From Hymenobacter sp. BT18 (GTDB taxonomy: Bacteria; Bacteroidota; Bacteroidia; Cytophagales; Hymenobacteraceae), in NCBI RefSeq assembly GCF_012273015.1, contig NZ_CP050954.1:3512001-3576000 (forward strand): a DNA stretch of 64,000 nt, in the 5' to 3' direction. The notes below the pieces were generated by a model. That model was given only the letters and a program-made list of their open reading frames with translations. It searched no databases and was not told where the DNA came from. Both the position numbers and the translations under genes were made by a program. Shown in pieces: positions 8,168-17,111 of the stretch (positions within the stretch are counted from its first letter, which is position 1; each line of letters opens with the position of its first letter).

Positions 8168-9133
8168 CTACTGGGTGAATACCGTCAGCTCGGCCCGGAT
8201 ATTGGTGGTAATGCCGGCGTATTGCTTCCAGGGCCGGGTCGCATCCAGCCGCGACCAGGTAGCGTTGCTGCCCTTCAGGCGCTGGCCTTGCAGGGTAGGG
8301 TACGTACTGGCTTCTACCTGATGCGTAGCGCCCGCAGTGGCAGGAGAAGAAGAAAGTAATACTTTAATGGAGCCTTTCCCATTCTTCGGAAATGAGTAGG
8401 AGACAACCTGATCGGCGGGATTGGTTGGCAGGCATTCCACTACCACAAATACGCCCGATGGGGGGAGTTGCTGCCCATGCTGGCTGACATCCAATACCAG
8501 CTGACCGCGCCGCAGCCCGGCCAACTGGTCCGGGCCATACTCCATAGGCTGGGGAAGCAGGTCGGGGCCCAGCGGGGTAGGCCGGCCGCTGGAGTCGGGG
8601 CGGGCTTGCAGCAGCCGGACGCGCAGTCGTCCTTCGGTAGGTTGGTTGGCCACAAACAGCCGCACCTGATCCAGGTAGTAGGGCTGCTCAGCTGGGGCCG
8701 GTGGGAGCAGCAACATGGCTACTGCTTGGCCCGGGTTCAGGCTGCGCGTCATTCGGGGGCCTTTGGCCAGCACAGTAGAAAGGGTTACTACCTTTTCCGG
8801 ACGTATGGTAACGGTCTGAAGCATAAAGGCCTGTTGCGTAAGGCGCAGGGTGTCGGGGTGCTCGGCGGGATAGGCCGACCGATGCACTTCCAGGGGAGCA
8901 TAGCCTAGTAGTTGCAGGCGCAGATGCACAGGCGCCAGAGCAACCGCAAAACGGCCAGCCTCATCGGTGGTAAGCGCCCCAAATGGTGTTGGCGCCTGCG
9001 TGTTTTCTACTCGTACACCACGCAAAGGCTGCCCCGAAATAGCGTCTACTACAACGGCATGATATGCATGGGGTACAGGTGGCTGCTGACAGATACTGCT
9101 CGCCAGCCAGAGCAGCTGAAGATAAAAAAGCAT
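8168..9133 (-). CDS. Secreted protein with N-terminal carboxypeptidase-regulatory-like domain
   Basis: A 321-residue exported protein. The start is set at the ATG at 9133 because it begins a good signal peptide (MLFYLQLLWLASSICQQ). Residues 25-105 form a CarboxypepD_reg-like beta-sandwich (AVVVDAISGQPLRGVRVENTQ, then TTDEAGRFAVALAPVHLRLQLLGYAPLEV), as seen at the N-terminus of TonB-dependent receptors. The rest has no barrel of TonB type; it reads as a second beta-rich domain. Function unknown; probably periplasmic or surface. Confidence 0.7.
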   Translation of the reverse strand: MLFYLQLLWLASSICQQPPVPHAYHAVVVDAISGQPLRGVRVENTQAPTPFGALTTDEAGRFAVALAPVHLRLQLLGYAPLEVHRSAYPAEHPDTLRLTQQAFMLQTVTIRPEKVVTLSTVLAKGPRMTRSLNPGQAVAMLLLPPAPAEQPYYLDQVRLFVANQPTEGRLRVRLLQARPDSSGRPTPLGPDLLPQPMEYGPDQLAGLRRGQLVLDVSQHGQQLPPSGVFVVVECLPTNPADQVVSYSFPKNGKGSIKVLLSSSPATAGATHQVEASTYPTLQGQRLKGSNATWSRLDATRPWKQYAGITTNIRAELTVFTQ

Positions 9134-9598
9134 AGGGAAACGAAGAGAAAAGCACCTGAAAAAGGAACCAATACACTGGCTTCCCCAAAGGAAAGGAAGC
9201 CAGTGCAACAAGGCTTCGCCGCGTTGGCTACTTACGACAGGTAAAAGTAGCTTGCCGGAGGCTGTCTGCTATACTGCCCGCAGAAGGGGCTTGCCAACGC
9301 TCGTTACCGGCTTGGATATGGGAGCGTCTAAAAACCTGAAAAAGCTCGTTGCTTACGTCGAGAATATTTCTAGCCTGAACCGCCAGCTACCATGGTAAAA
9401 TATTGCAGCCACTGGCTTGGACAAAGAGTCAGTGTCTGTTAACTTCCTGCTACGGCATAAGCCAGGCATTGCTACGCTTACGGATAGTCATGCACTAGGC
9501 TGCTGTGGCGCTGGATGAGGCATCCGGGCAGCGCTTCTTATGGTTGATATACTTAACAGCAGACAGGGTACTGTTGCTGGTAACGTGGCTTGCTTGTT
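9134..9598. other. Intergenic, no supported gene
   Basis: About 465 bases between two divergently transcribed surface-protein genes. No frame shows a family motif, and no strong hairpin or repeat was seen. It probably contains promoters for both sides. Confidence 0.45.
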
Positions 9599-11740
9599 AT
9601 GACAGGAACCTTTACGCCCGGCTACAGCCGCCGCCTTATTTGCCTGGGTGGGTTACTGCTGGGGCTGAGCATCTGCTCAGAAACCCAGGCCCAGGAGTAC
9701 GTGCGCCCTCAGCCCGACCTTGACAAGCTCATGCAGGAGCTGTTTGCCGAGCCCCAGAGCGACCAAGTGCCCTACGAAGACCTCTACGAAACCCTGGTTC
9801 AGCTCTACCAGACGCCCCTTAACCTGAATACGGCCACGGCCGAGGAACTGCGCTCCTTGCTGCTGCTTTCCGAGCCGCAGATTGCCGCCCTGCTGCAACA
9901 CCGCAAAGACTTCGGGCCGCTGCTCAGCATCTATGAGCTCCAAACGATTCCGGAGCTGGATATGCGGGCTATTTACCGCGTGGCCCCCTTCGTAACGGTG
10001 GTCAACGTGAATCCCAACGCTACCCGGGGGCCGCTTTGGCAGCGCATCCTGCAGGAAGACAACAACGCGCTGTTTATTCGCTACGAGCGGGTGCTGCAGC
10101 AGCGGGAAGGCTACACTGCCCCCGATACCACCAGTAGCGGGGCCCTCACCAGCCGTTACCTGGGCTCTCCCGATAAGCTGCTCATTCGCTACCGTACCAG
10201 CCACACCCGCGACTTTAGCCTGGGCTTCGTGGCCGAGAAGGATGCCGGCGAGCAGTTCGTGTGGGACCCCGCTGCCCGCCGCTACGGCGCCGACTACGTC
10301 TCGGCGCACTTTGTGGTGCAGGAGCGGGGGCGTCTGAAAACCCTGGCTCTCGGCGACTACCAGCTGCAGTTTGGCCAGGGCTTGTTGCTGTCGTCGGGGC
10401 TGCAGGTGGGCAAGGGTGCCGAAACCATTACTTCCCTGCGCCGCAGCTCTTTGGGCGTGCGCCCGTATTCCTCGGTGCTGGAAAGTACTTTTTTCCGGGG
10501 CGCCGCCGCTACTGTTACGCTGGCGCGCGGGCTGCAGGCCACCGTGTTTGGCTCCCGCAAGCGAGTGGATGCCAACGTGCAGGCCGCTACGGACACCCTG
10601 GCCGCGTTCGACGAGTTTTCCTCCGGAGTGCTGCTGACGGGCTTTCACCGCACGGCCTCGGAGCTGGCCAACCGCAAGCAGCTGCAGGAAACCATCGGGG
10701 GCGGCAACGTCACGTATGTCAACCGCGACGGCAGCTTCACGGCCGGCGCTACGGCCGTGCACACGTCTTTTAACAAGGCTCTGCAACGCCGCCCCGAGCT
10801 GTATAACGCTTACGAGTTTCGAGGTAAGGACAATACGGCCCTGAGCATCAACTATAGCTACGGGCGTGGCAACGTCAACTTCTTCGGCGAAACGGCCCGC
10901 TCGGCCAGCGGGGGCGTAGGCACCGTAAATGGCTTGCTACTCAGTCTGGCTTCCAACGTGGATGCCTCGGTGCTGTACCGGCGTTATGCCCGCGACTTTC
11001 ACACCTTCTACGGCAATGCCCTCAGCGAAAATACCCGCAACATCAACGAAACGGGGGTGTACCTGGGGCTGAAAGTACGGCCCGTGGCGCGGTGGGAGCT
11101 GTCGGCGTACTACGACCAGTTTTGGTTTCCGTGGCTCAAATACCGCGTGGGCGCCCCGTCCCAGGGCCACGACTGGCTGGCCCGCCTCACGTTTTCGCCC
11201 ACCAAAACCAGCACCCTGTACGTGCAGGTGCGCACCCGCACCAAGCCCTACGACTCCGACGCTGACCCCAGCCGCCTGCTGCCCTTGCCCGAGCCCACGG
11301 TGCGCCGCAGCCTGCTGGGGTACTACAACTCTGATGTGACGCCCATCTTCAGCTTGCGTACCCGCGTGCAGGGCACCCGCTACCAGGAGGCCGGTGGCCC
11401 CTGGCGCACCGGGTTTCTGCTGGCGCAGGATGCCTCCGTGGCTATTGGCCGCCCCTTGCGCCTCACGGCCCGCTACGCCCTGTTCGACACCGACGACTAC
11501 GACACGCGCCAGTACGTTTTCGAGCAGGATGTGCTGTACGCCTTCTCAGTGCCGGGGCTATCCGGCCGGGGCACGCGCATGTACCTGCTGGCCGAGGGAC
11601 GCCTGAACCGCCACCTCACCCTGTGGGTGCGTTACGCTACCACCCGTTTCCGCGACGTAGACACGGTGGGCTCCGGGCTGGAAGAAATACAGGGGCCCGA
11701 GCGTTCTGAGGTGAAGGCGCAGCTGCGTTACCGCTTCTAA
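9599..11740 (+). CDS. Helix-hairpin-helix plus outer-membrane barrel protein
   Basis: A 713-residue exported protein with a signal peptide (GGLLLGLSICSETQAQ). Near residues 45-120 there are helix-hairpin-helix units of ComEA type (PLNLNTATAEELRSLLLLSEPQIAALLQHRKDFGPLLSIYELQTIPEL). The remaining 580 residues are amphipathic beta-strands typical of an outer-membrane barrel, ending LKAQLRYRF-like with a terminal aromatic residue. Proteins with this layout are common and uncharacterised in Bacteroidota. The HHH part suggests DNA or protein binding, but no function is shown. I prefer the ATG at 9599 over the TTG at 9590. Confidence 0.82.
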   Translation: MTGTFTPGYSRRLICLGGLLLGLSICSETQAQEYVRPQPDLDKLMQELFAEPQSDQVPYEDLYETLVQLYQTPLNLNTATAEELRSLLLLSEPQIAALLQHRKDFGPLLSIYELQTIPELDMRAIYRVAPFVTVVNVNPNATRGPLWQRILQEDNNALFIRYERVLQQREGYTAPDTTSSGALTSRYLGSPDKLLIRYRTSHTRDFSLGFVAEKDAGEQFVWDPAARRYGADYVSAHFVVQERGRLKTLALGDYQLQFGQGLLLSSGLQVGKGAETITSLRRSSLGVRPYSSVLESTFFRGAAATVTLARGLQATVFGSRKRVDANVQAATDTLAAFDEFSSGVLLTGFHRTASELANRKQLQETIGGGNVTYVNRDGSFTAGATAVHTSFNKALQRRPELYNAYEFRGKDNTALSINYSYGRGNVNFFGETARSASGGVGTVNGLLLSLASNVDASVLYRRYARDFHTFYGNALSENTRNINETGVYLGLKVRPVARWELSAYYDQFWFPWLKYRVGAPSQGHDWLARLTFSPTKTSTLYVQVRTRTKPYDSDADPSRLLPLPEPTVRRSLLGYYNSDVTPIFSLRTRVQGTRYQEAGGPWRTGFLLAQDASVAIGRPLRLTARYALFDTDDYDTRQYVFEQDVLYAFSVPGLSGRGTRMYLLAEGRLNRHLTLWVRYATTRFRDVDTVGSGLEEIQGPERSEVKAQLRYRF

Positions 11741-11744
11741 GAGG

Positions 11745-14700
11745 CTATTCTTTGATTAACCGGCTGGTGGTGGGGGCAGAAGCGCCAATCTGGATGCGCA
11801 CCAGGTACAAACCGGCCGGTAAGTCCGTCAGCTGGAGAGGGCGCTGCACCCGGCTGCCCGGCTTGACAAAAGCCTCGCGTCGAACTTCGCGCCCGACGGC
11901 ATCCAGCACCTGCAGGACCACTGGGCCGCGCTGGGCATTATCTAGCAGCAATTGAAAGTCGCCCGACCCGGGATTGGGGAAGACGGAGATGCCCGCCAGG
12001 GCGCTGGCCGAGGTAGTGGCCGTGGCCGTGTTGCGGATGGTGCACAGCTCCAGCGTCCAGCCCTGGATGCTGCCCTTCAGGGTAGTATTCAAATCCTGAA
12101 CGGTCAGCGTCCAGGTGCCCCCGGCGGCCAGGCCCTGCAGGGACGCCAGCGTGCCCGTGGGCCGCACCACCGCATTCTGCGTGAGGGGGCAGCCAAGAGT
12201 GGTCGTGGCCTGATCATCAAAGGAAGCCTGCAGATCGGCGCGGCCGGCGCAGGCGCTGGAAGCCAGCACCACCCGCTGACCAGTTGGCGCAGTAAGGGAA
12301 ATAACCAGCTCTCCGGTATCCGGGTAAGTAAGGTTCAGGTTGCGCACGTTCACGTCGGCTACTTTGTCGGCCGCGGTTACGACCACGGTAGAAACCACGG
12401 TGGAGGAGCTGCCGCCTAGGGCTTTGGGTACGTCAGCACTGGCCAGGGTCTGGCAGTCGATGGTGCCTACTGTGAAGCTGCCCACGCTGGAAAAGGGCCC
12501 GGCTCCGCACAGGTCACTGCGGCCGCGCACGCGCCAGAAGTAAGTGGTGCCTTCCGCCAAGGCCGCGGGAAGCACCAGACTAGTGCCGCTGAGCGAGGGC
12601 TGGGAAAAGGCAATTTGCTCGAAGTCAGCGTCCTGGGCAATCTGTAGCTCGTAGGCTGTGGCGTTGGGCACGGCCGCCCAGCTCAGGGCCGGCAGGGAAG
12701 AAACCGCGGTGGCCGTGGGGGTGGGCGTTTTCAGGGCGGGTGCTGCCGTAACGGCGGCTGGTACCCGGAAGCTGATGAGCTGGGAGCGGCTCTGGCTGCC
12801 GGCCGTGGCCGTGACGGTGAGCGAGTAGGTACCGGTAGCCAGCGTGGCCGGGAGCTGGAGGGTGAGCTGCGTAGTGCCGGCAGCCACTACGGTAGCCGGC
12901 GAAAAGCTGGCCTCAACCCCACTGGGTATATTCGTGGCTGCGAGAGAAATGGTACCGCTGAAGTTCTGCAGGGCTGTGAGGCCCAGCTCCGTGGAAAGAC
13001 TAGTGCCGGGGCAGGTAGTCAGCTCCGTCGGCTCGCCCGAGCGGCTCAGCGAAAAGGTGGGGGAAGCCGGCTGCTCCAGGGTAATGTTGCGGGGAGAAAT
13101 AGCGAAATACACGTTGCCCACCGCCGCAATCTTGATGCGCACCTGCGTGGAGGCCCCAATGCCCTGGGGAATTGTTACCAGCTCGGCTCCATCGTTGGGG
13201 GTATTTACGGCCAGCGAGAACGGAAACGTCTGCCCCCCGTCGGTAGAAAGCATAATCGTCACCCGGTCGGTGCTGATGGGGGCCAAGTTGGTGCCGGCTA
13301 CATCCCAGGCAATGCGCTGCGGGGCCCCGGCCAGCCACACTTGCGCCGTGGTGGGCTCCGTAATTCTAAAAGGGCCAGCCGTGCTCACCACCGGCAGCAG
13401 CACCGTGTCGGCAGCAAAACCGCCCCGGTTGTCGCGGGTGGTAAGGCGGAAAACCAGCCGCCGGGCGTAGGCAGGGAGCAGTTCCCCCAGGCGGGTGGTA
13501 TTGTTGAGCAGGTCGGTCAGGCGAGGGAAGGTGCGCGTAGCACTGGTAGTAGGCGCAAACGACCGGAAAAGCGGTGCGTTACCCTTAGGGGCCGTGGGTG
13601 GACCAGTCGCGCCCAGGTCAAACTCTTCCCAGCAGTAGGTGAGCGGGTCGCCGTCGGCATCGGTGCCGCTGCCCGTGAGGGCAAAGGGCGTACCGATGGG
13701 CAGCACGTAGCGGCTGCCGGCCGAAGCCGTGGGCGTGCGGTTGCCGGTGGCCGTCATCACTGGGCAGGCGCTGCCCGTGCCCGTCGTCACAAAGTCACTG
13801 ATTTCGTCGAGGCTGATGCCGTGGAAGTACGGGTCGGAATTGGCCTGAAGGTTCTGCGGGGCACAAATACCCGCGTAGGCCATGATAGTGGAGCCGCTGC
13901 CGGGCTCGTAGGCCGTACTGGCTTCGCGGTTGCCGCCGGCGCAATTGCTCGTGGAGCCGTTGAATGTGTGGTTGGCCCCAAACTGGTGCCCGATTTCATG
14001 GGCTACAAAATCTACGTCGAAGCCGTCGCCGGAAGGATCGGGCAGGCCTGTACCGCCCTGGGCCTTATAGCCATTCAGGCACACCACGCCCAGCTGCGCC
14101 AGGCCTCCATCGGCGGTGCAGAACAAGTGCCCGATGTCGTAGTTGGCCGAGCCAATCCGGGTATCAATAATCCGCTGGTTGGTCGACAGCGCATTGCCAT
14201 CTATTTCGTTGGAGTAGGGGTCGGTAGCGGGGTTCAGGTAAATAAGGGAATCTTCCTTCTCCACCAGCTGGAAGCGAATGGCCAACTCTTTCTCGTAAAT
14301 ACCGCTTACACGGTTGATGGACGTAGTAAGCGCGGCCAGGGCCTTGGCCCGGGTACCCCCTTTTATCTGGGTATACTCACCGGTGCAGGCCAAGGCAAGG
14401 CGGTAGGTGCGCAGCTGCTCGCCGGGGCTGTGGGTTTGCGCCCGCGCCGCGGTCGAAGCTCGCCCCGTGGCGTAGCACACGGGGGCCGCACCCGTGGCCG
14501 CCGATCGGTCGTAGACGACGTGGGTGCTGGCGCCGGCAGTAGCCGGATCGATGTACACGGTGCCCTCCGCCGAGAGAATCTGCGCATGCAGGCCCGCCGG
14601 CGTCAGGTCGAGGCGCACGGTGGCGGTGGGGTCGTCGAGGCCCTGGCCGCTGTAGGTCGTAATCTGGGGGTAGCGCGCCGCCAGCCCCGCGGGCAATACG

Positions 14701-15020
14701 GGTACCGTGGTGAGCTTAAAACGACCGGCCCGGCCGTTGGGGAGAGGCAGGGAAACAACCGTTGCCGCGCTACGCCGCGCCGGGCCGTCGGGACTAGGCG
14801 CGGTGGCCAGCACCTGGCGCATCGTAGCCAATTGCACGGCTACCGTGCGGTAGGGGCCCAGGCGCTTGGCAGCGGGCAACGGGGCAGTTAGCGGGGCAGC
14901 ATCGGCCCAAAGCACCCGCTGCGCCAAGCTGCTGCTGAAGCTCAGCAGTACGAACAGCATTGTCAGCCAGAAACCACGCGCCGCACCGCGCCGCAACAAC
15001 CAAGGCTCAGAAAAAATCAT
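11745..15020 (-). CDS. T9SS-secreted reprolysin-type zinc metalloprotease with P-domain
   Basis: A 1091-residue secreted protease. The signal peptide ends SFSSSLAQ. The catalytic domain carries VAHEIGHQFGANHTFNG (zinc motif HExxHxxGxxH, residues 341-351), and the Met-turn is visible in STIMAYAGIC. PKD-, fibronectin-III- and Ig-like modules follow, then a proprotein-convertase P-domain (DVNVRNLNLTYPDTGELVISL, then GTWTLTVQDL). A T9SS sorting tail of about 80 residues ends it (ISVFPNPGSGDFQLLL, then LPAGLYLVRIQIG). It should be exported by Sec, passed by T9SS to the surface, and cleaved at the tail. Start set at the ATG at 15020. Confidence 0.92.
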   Translation of the reverse strand: MIFSEPWLLRRGAARGFWLTMLFVLLSFSSSLAQRVLWADAAPLTAPLPAAKRLGPYRTVAVQLATMRQVLATAPSPDGPARRSAATVVSLPLPNGRAGRFKLTTVPVLPAGLAARYPQITTYSGQGLDDPTATVRLDLTPAGLHAQILSAEGTVYIDPATAGASTHVVYDRSAATGAAPVCYATGRASTAARAQTHSPGEQLRTYRLALACTGEYTQIKGGTRAKALAALTTSINRVSGIYEKELAIRFQLVEKEDSLIYLNPATDPYSNEIDGNALSTNQRIIDTRIGSANYDIGHLFCTADGGLAQLGVVCLNGYKAQGGTGLPDPSGDGFDVDFVAHEIGHQFGANHTFNGSTSNCAGGNREASTAYEPGSGSTIMAYAGICAPQNLQANSDPYFHGISLDEISDFVTTGTGSACPVMTATGNRTPTASAGSRYVLPIGTPFALTGSGTDADGDPLTYCWEEFDLGATGPPTAPKGNAPLFRSFAPTTSATRTFPRLTDLLNNTTRLGELLPAYARRLVFRLTTRDNRGGFAADTVLLPVVSTAGPFRITEPTTAQVWLAGAPQRIAWDVAGTNLAPISTDRVTIMLSTDGGQTFPFSLAVNTPNDGAELVTIPQGIGASTQVRIKIAAVGNVYFAISPRNITLEQPASPTFSLSRSGEPTELTTCPGTSLSTELGLTALQNFSGTISLAATNIPSGVEASFSPATVVAAGTTQLTLQLPATLATGTYSLTVTATAGSQSRSQLISFRVPAAVTAAPALKTPTPTATAVSSLPALSWAAVPNATAYELQIAQDADFEQIAFSQPSLSGTSLVLPAALAEGTTYFWRVRGRSDLCGAGPFSSVGSFTVGTIDCQTLASADVPKALGGSSSTVVSTVVVTAADKVADVNVRNLNLTYPDTGELVISLTAPTGQRVVLASSACAGRADLQASFDDQATTTLGCPLTQNAVVRPTGTLASLQGLAAGGTWTLTVQDLNTTLKGSIQGWTLELCTIRNTATATTSASALAGISVFPNPGSGDFQLLLDNAQRGPVVLQVLDAVGREVRREAFVKPGSRVQRPLQLTDLPAGLYLVRIQIGASAPTTSRLIKE

Positions 15021-15112
15021 CAGCAAGCAAATCGTTGGCTACAAGGGCCTTGAAAGTACGGAAATGCCGCTGATTTACTAGTAGGGCCGGGTGGGTTAAT
15101 CGGCAAAACGAA

Positions 15113-15146
15113 ACCAGCCCGTCCCCTACGAAAGAGGACGGGCTGG
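15113..15146 (-). terminator. Terminator of the DUF3857 operon
   Basis: An 11-bp perfect stem (CCAGCCCGTCC with its complement) with T-rich sequence on the minus-strand 3' side (TTTCGTTTT). It is 33 bases after the stop of the last gene in the three-gene operon. Confidence 0.75.
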
Positions 15147-15178
15147 AACAACGCTGTGGCAAGCTGGCGGCAAAGCCC

Positions 15179-17110
15179 TCAGACGTCGTTTTTTAGAAAC
15201 ACCAACGGCGTTTTATCGGCTTTATTGATGCGCCGACGAAATTCCAGGTACGCCGGGTAATCGGCCTTGGGAAACCGCCCCCGGTTCATCTGCAACCGCC
15301 GGATGTACTGAATACTGCCATCGGATAACGCCTGCAGCTGCATGGAATAGGTGCCGAACGCCGTAGAAAGTTGCACGGGGGCCGGAAGGTTTTCGGGGCG
15401 GAAGCCGGCCGGGGTTTTCAGCTGTACTGTATCGGCATCCAGGTAGGCAAAGCTCTGCCACACGTCCGTCTGTCGCTCACCCAGTTGGGGCGTGGGGGCC
15501 GCCGACTGATTCAGCACGTTGGGCACCACAAACACGCGCTTGCCCGTTACGGTGGCGTAGCGCGGCAAACTCAGCTCTAGGTGTTCTACCATCACGGGCA
15601 CTGGTACCGTAGCCCCCGGCTTAAGGGTGTAGCGGCTGATAGTAAAGCTGGGCAGCGAAATCTGGCGGTAGGCCTGCTTTTTTTGGTCTTCGGGGGTGAG
15701 CTGGTGGTATACCTGCGACAGATCGTCCTGCTGCAGGGCCGCGCTACGGGTGCGCACCGAGGCGGTGGCGTTTCCCTGATCATCGAGGCGAAGCTCGGCG
15801 CGCCGAAACTGGGTGTTGTCGGTAGCTTTGTACACCGGCGTGCGCACCAGCTTGCCGCCCGCGGGCGTGAGCAGCAGCACGTGCCGGCCCGCAGTAAAGC
15901 CGCTCAGGTAGTTGAAGGGGGATGTTTGCGACGTGCACTCCAGCCACACCGTGTCGGGCCGGGCGGCCGGCAGGGGCACGCACAGAATCACGTGGTTGAA
16001 TTGGTTGCTGGGAAAGTCCGTCTGGATGTCCGGTCGGTCGGCTCCGGCCAGGGCACAGTACGCCGGCACGCCCGCCGCCTTTAGCAGGGCCATACCGTAA
16101 TTCGACAGGGCTTTGCAGTCGCCGTAGCCTTTGGCGGCCACTTCTGCTGCCGGGATGGTCTGCCAGCCGCCCAGCCCCAGCTGAATGGAAATATAGCGGG
16201 TGTTGGTTTGCAGGTATTCGTACACCTGCCGCACCCGCTCCCGCACGTCGGGCACGCGCTGGGCCAGTTCCTGCATCCGGGCCAGCTGCGAAGCAGGCAG
16301 TTCGCCCCGGCCTTCGTTGAGGGTATATTCCCAGGTACCGAAGCCTTCCCAGGAAGACAGGTTGCCGGCGTGGTTTTGCACTTCAAACGTAGCGGGGGCC
16401 GTGTATACTGCCGGCAGCAGTTCCCAGGCTGGCAGGCTATACGACTCAGGCTCGAAAGCAGGTAACCCGGCTACCGACCATTCATACACGGTGTAGTTAC
16501 CCTCGGCACTTTGCCGCACTTGGCTGCCAGTGGGCAGGTTCTTTTCACGGTAGCGGAGGGCTGGTAGGCTTTTGGGCATTTTTACCCGGAACTGAGACTG
16601 CTCCACGCCCAGGTGCGTGGACGACACGGGGTGCCATACCGGGTAGAACAACGTGTTGGAGGTCGTGTATTCTTCCTCAAACTCGACGGTGTAAGGGTAG
16701 CGTCCCTGCTGCAGGTTGGCAATACGCGCCCGGCTATCCTCGGCCAGGCTGATGTCGGAAGTGGTGCTCACGTCGCGCACGTCGGCCGCGCGTAAGGTGC
16801 GCAGCAGCTTTCCCTCGGCATCGTACACGCTGCCGCGCAGGTAGCTAATGCTCTTGAAACGGTCATAGTCAACCTGATCAACGGCATGGTCGTCGCCGTC
16901 GGCATCCAGAATGGTAATGGCGTAGCGCAGCGTGCTCACCGCCTGCCCCGCCGACTTCACGGTGAACGTTTCATCGTGGAGGCGTACCACGGCGTGGGCG
17001 TTTTCGCGCAGCGCGCTGGGGATGGCCGCAACCGGGTATTTGGGCGCGGTGCCGGCCTGGGCGGCGGTACTCACCAGCGAAACGACTAGCAGTAGGGAGA
17101 AACGGTTCAT
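15179..17110 (-). CDS. DUF3857/transglutaminase-like protein with intact catalytic residues
   Basis: A 643-residue exported protein with signal peptide SLVSTAAQAG. Its order is a DUF3857 N-terminal beta domain, a papain-fold transglutaminase-like domain and a C-terminal DUF2569/3858-like beta domain. The triad is present: Cys332 in KGYGDCKALSNYG, His373 in NQFNHVILC, and an acidic residue (Glu391) in VWLECTSQ where Asp is more usual. It is the third gene of an operon; its ATG begins one base after the stop of the upstream paralogue. Probably a periplasmic thiol hydrolase or crosslinker. The substrate is not known. Confidence 0.85.
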   Translation of the reverse strand: MNRFSLLLVVSLVSTAAQAGTAPKYPVAAIPSALRENAHAVVRLHDETFTVKSAGQAVSTLRYAITILDADGDDHAVDQVDYDRFKSISYLRGSVYDAEGKLLRTLRAADVRDVSTTSDISLAEDSRARIANLQQGRYPYTVEFEEEYTTSNTLFYPVWHPVSSTHLGVEQSQFRVKMPKSLPALRYREKNLPTGSQVRQSAEGNYTVYEWSVAGLPAFEPESYSLPAWELLPAVYTAPATFEVQNHAGNLSSWEGFGTWEYTLNEGRGELPASQLARMQELAQRVPDVRERVRQVYEYLQTNTRYISIQLGLGGWQTIPAAEVAAKGYGDCKALSNYGMALLKAAGVPAYCALAGADRPDIQTDFPSNQFNHVILCVPLPAARPDTVWLECTSQTSPFNYLSGFTAGRHVLLLTPAGGKLVRTPVYKATDNTQFRRAELRLDDQGNATASVRTRSAALQQDDLSQVYHQLTPEDQKKQAYRQISLPSFTISRYTLKPGATVPVPVMVEHLELSLPRYATVTGKRVFVVPNVLNQSAAPTPQLGERQTDVWQSFAYLDADTVQLKTPAGFRPENLPAPVQLSTAFGTYSMQLQALSDGSIQYIRRLQMNRGRFPKADYPAYLEFRRRINKADKTPLVFLKNDV

Positions 17111-17111
17111 G

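Noticed and set aside
13341..14891. A 516-codon plus-strand frame opposite the metalloprotease
   Set aside because: It has Arg/Gly/Ala-rich composition with no motif, while the minus strand has signal peptide, zinc site and T9SS tail. It is a by-product of high GC.
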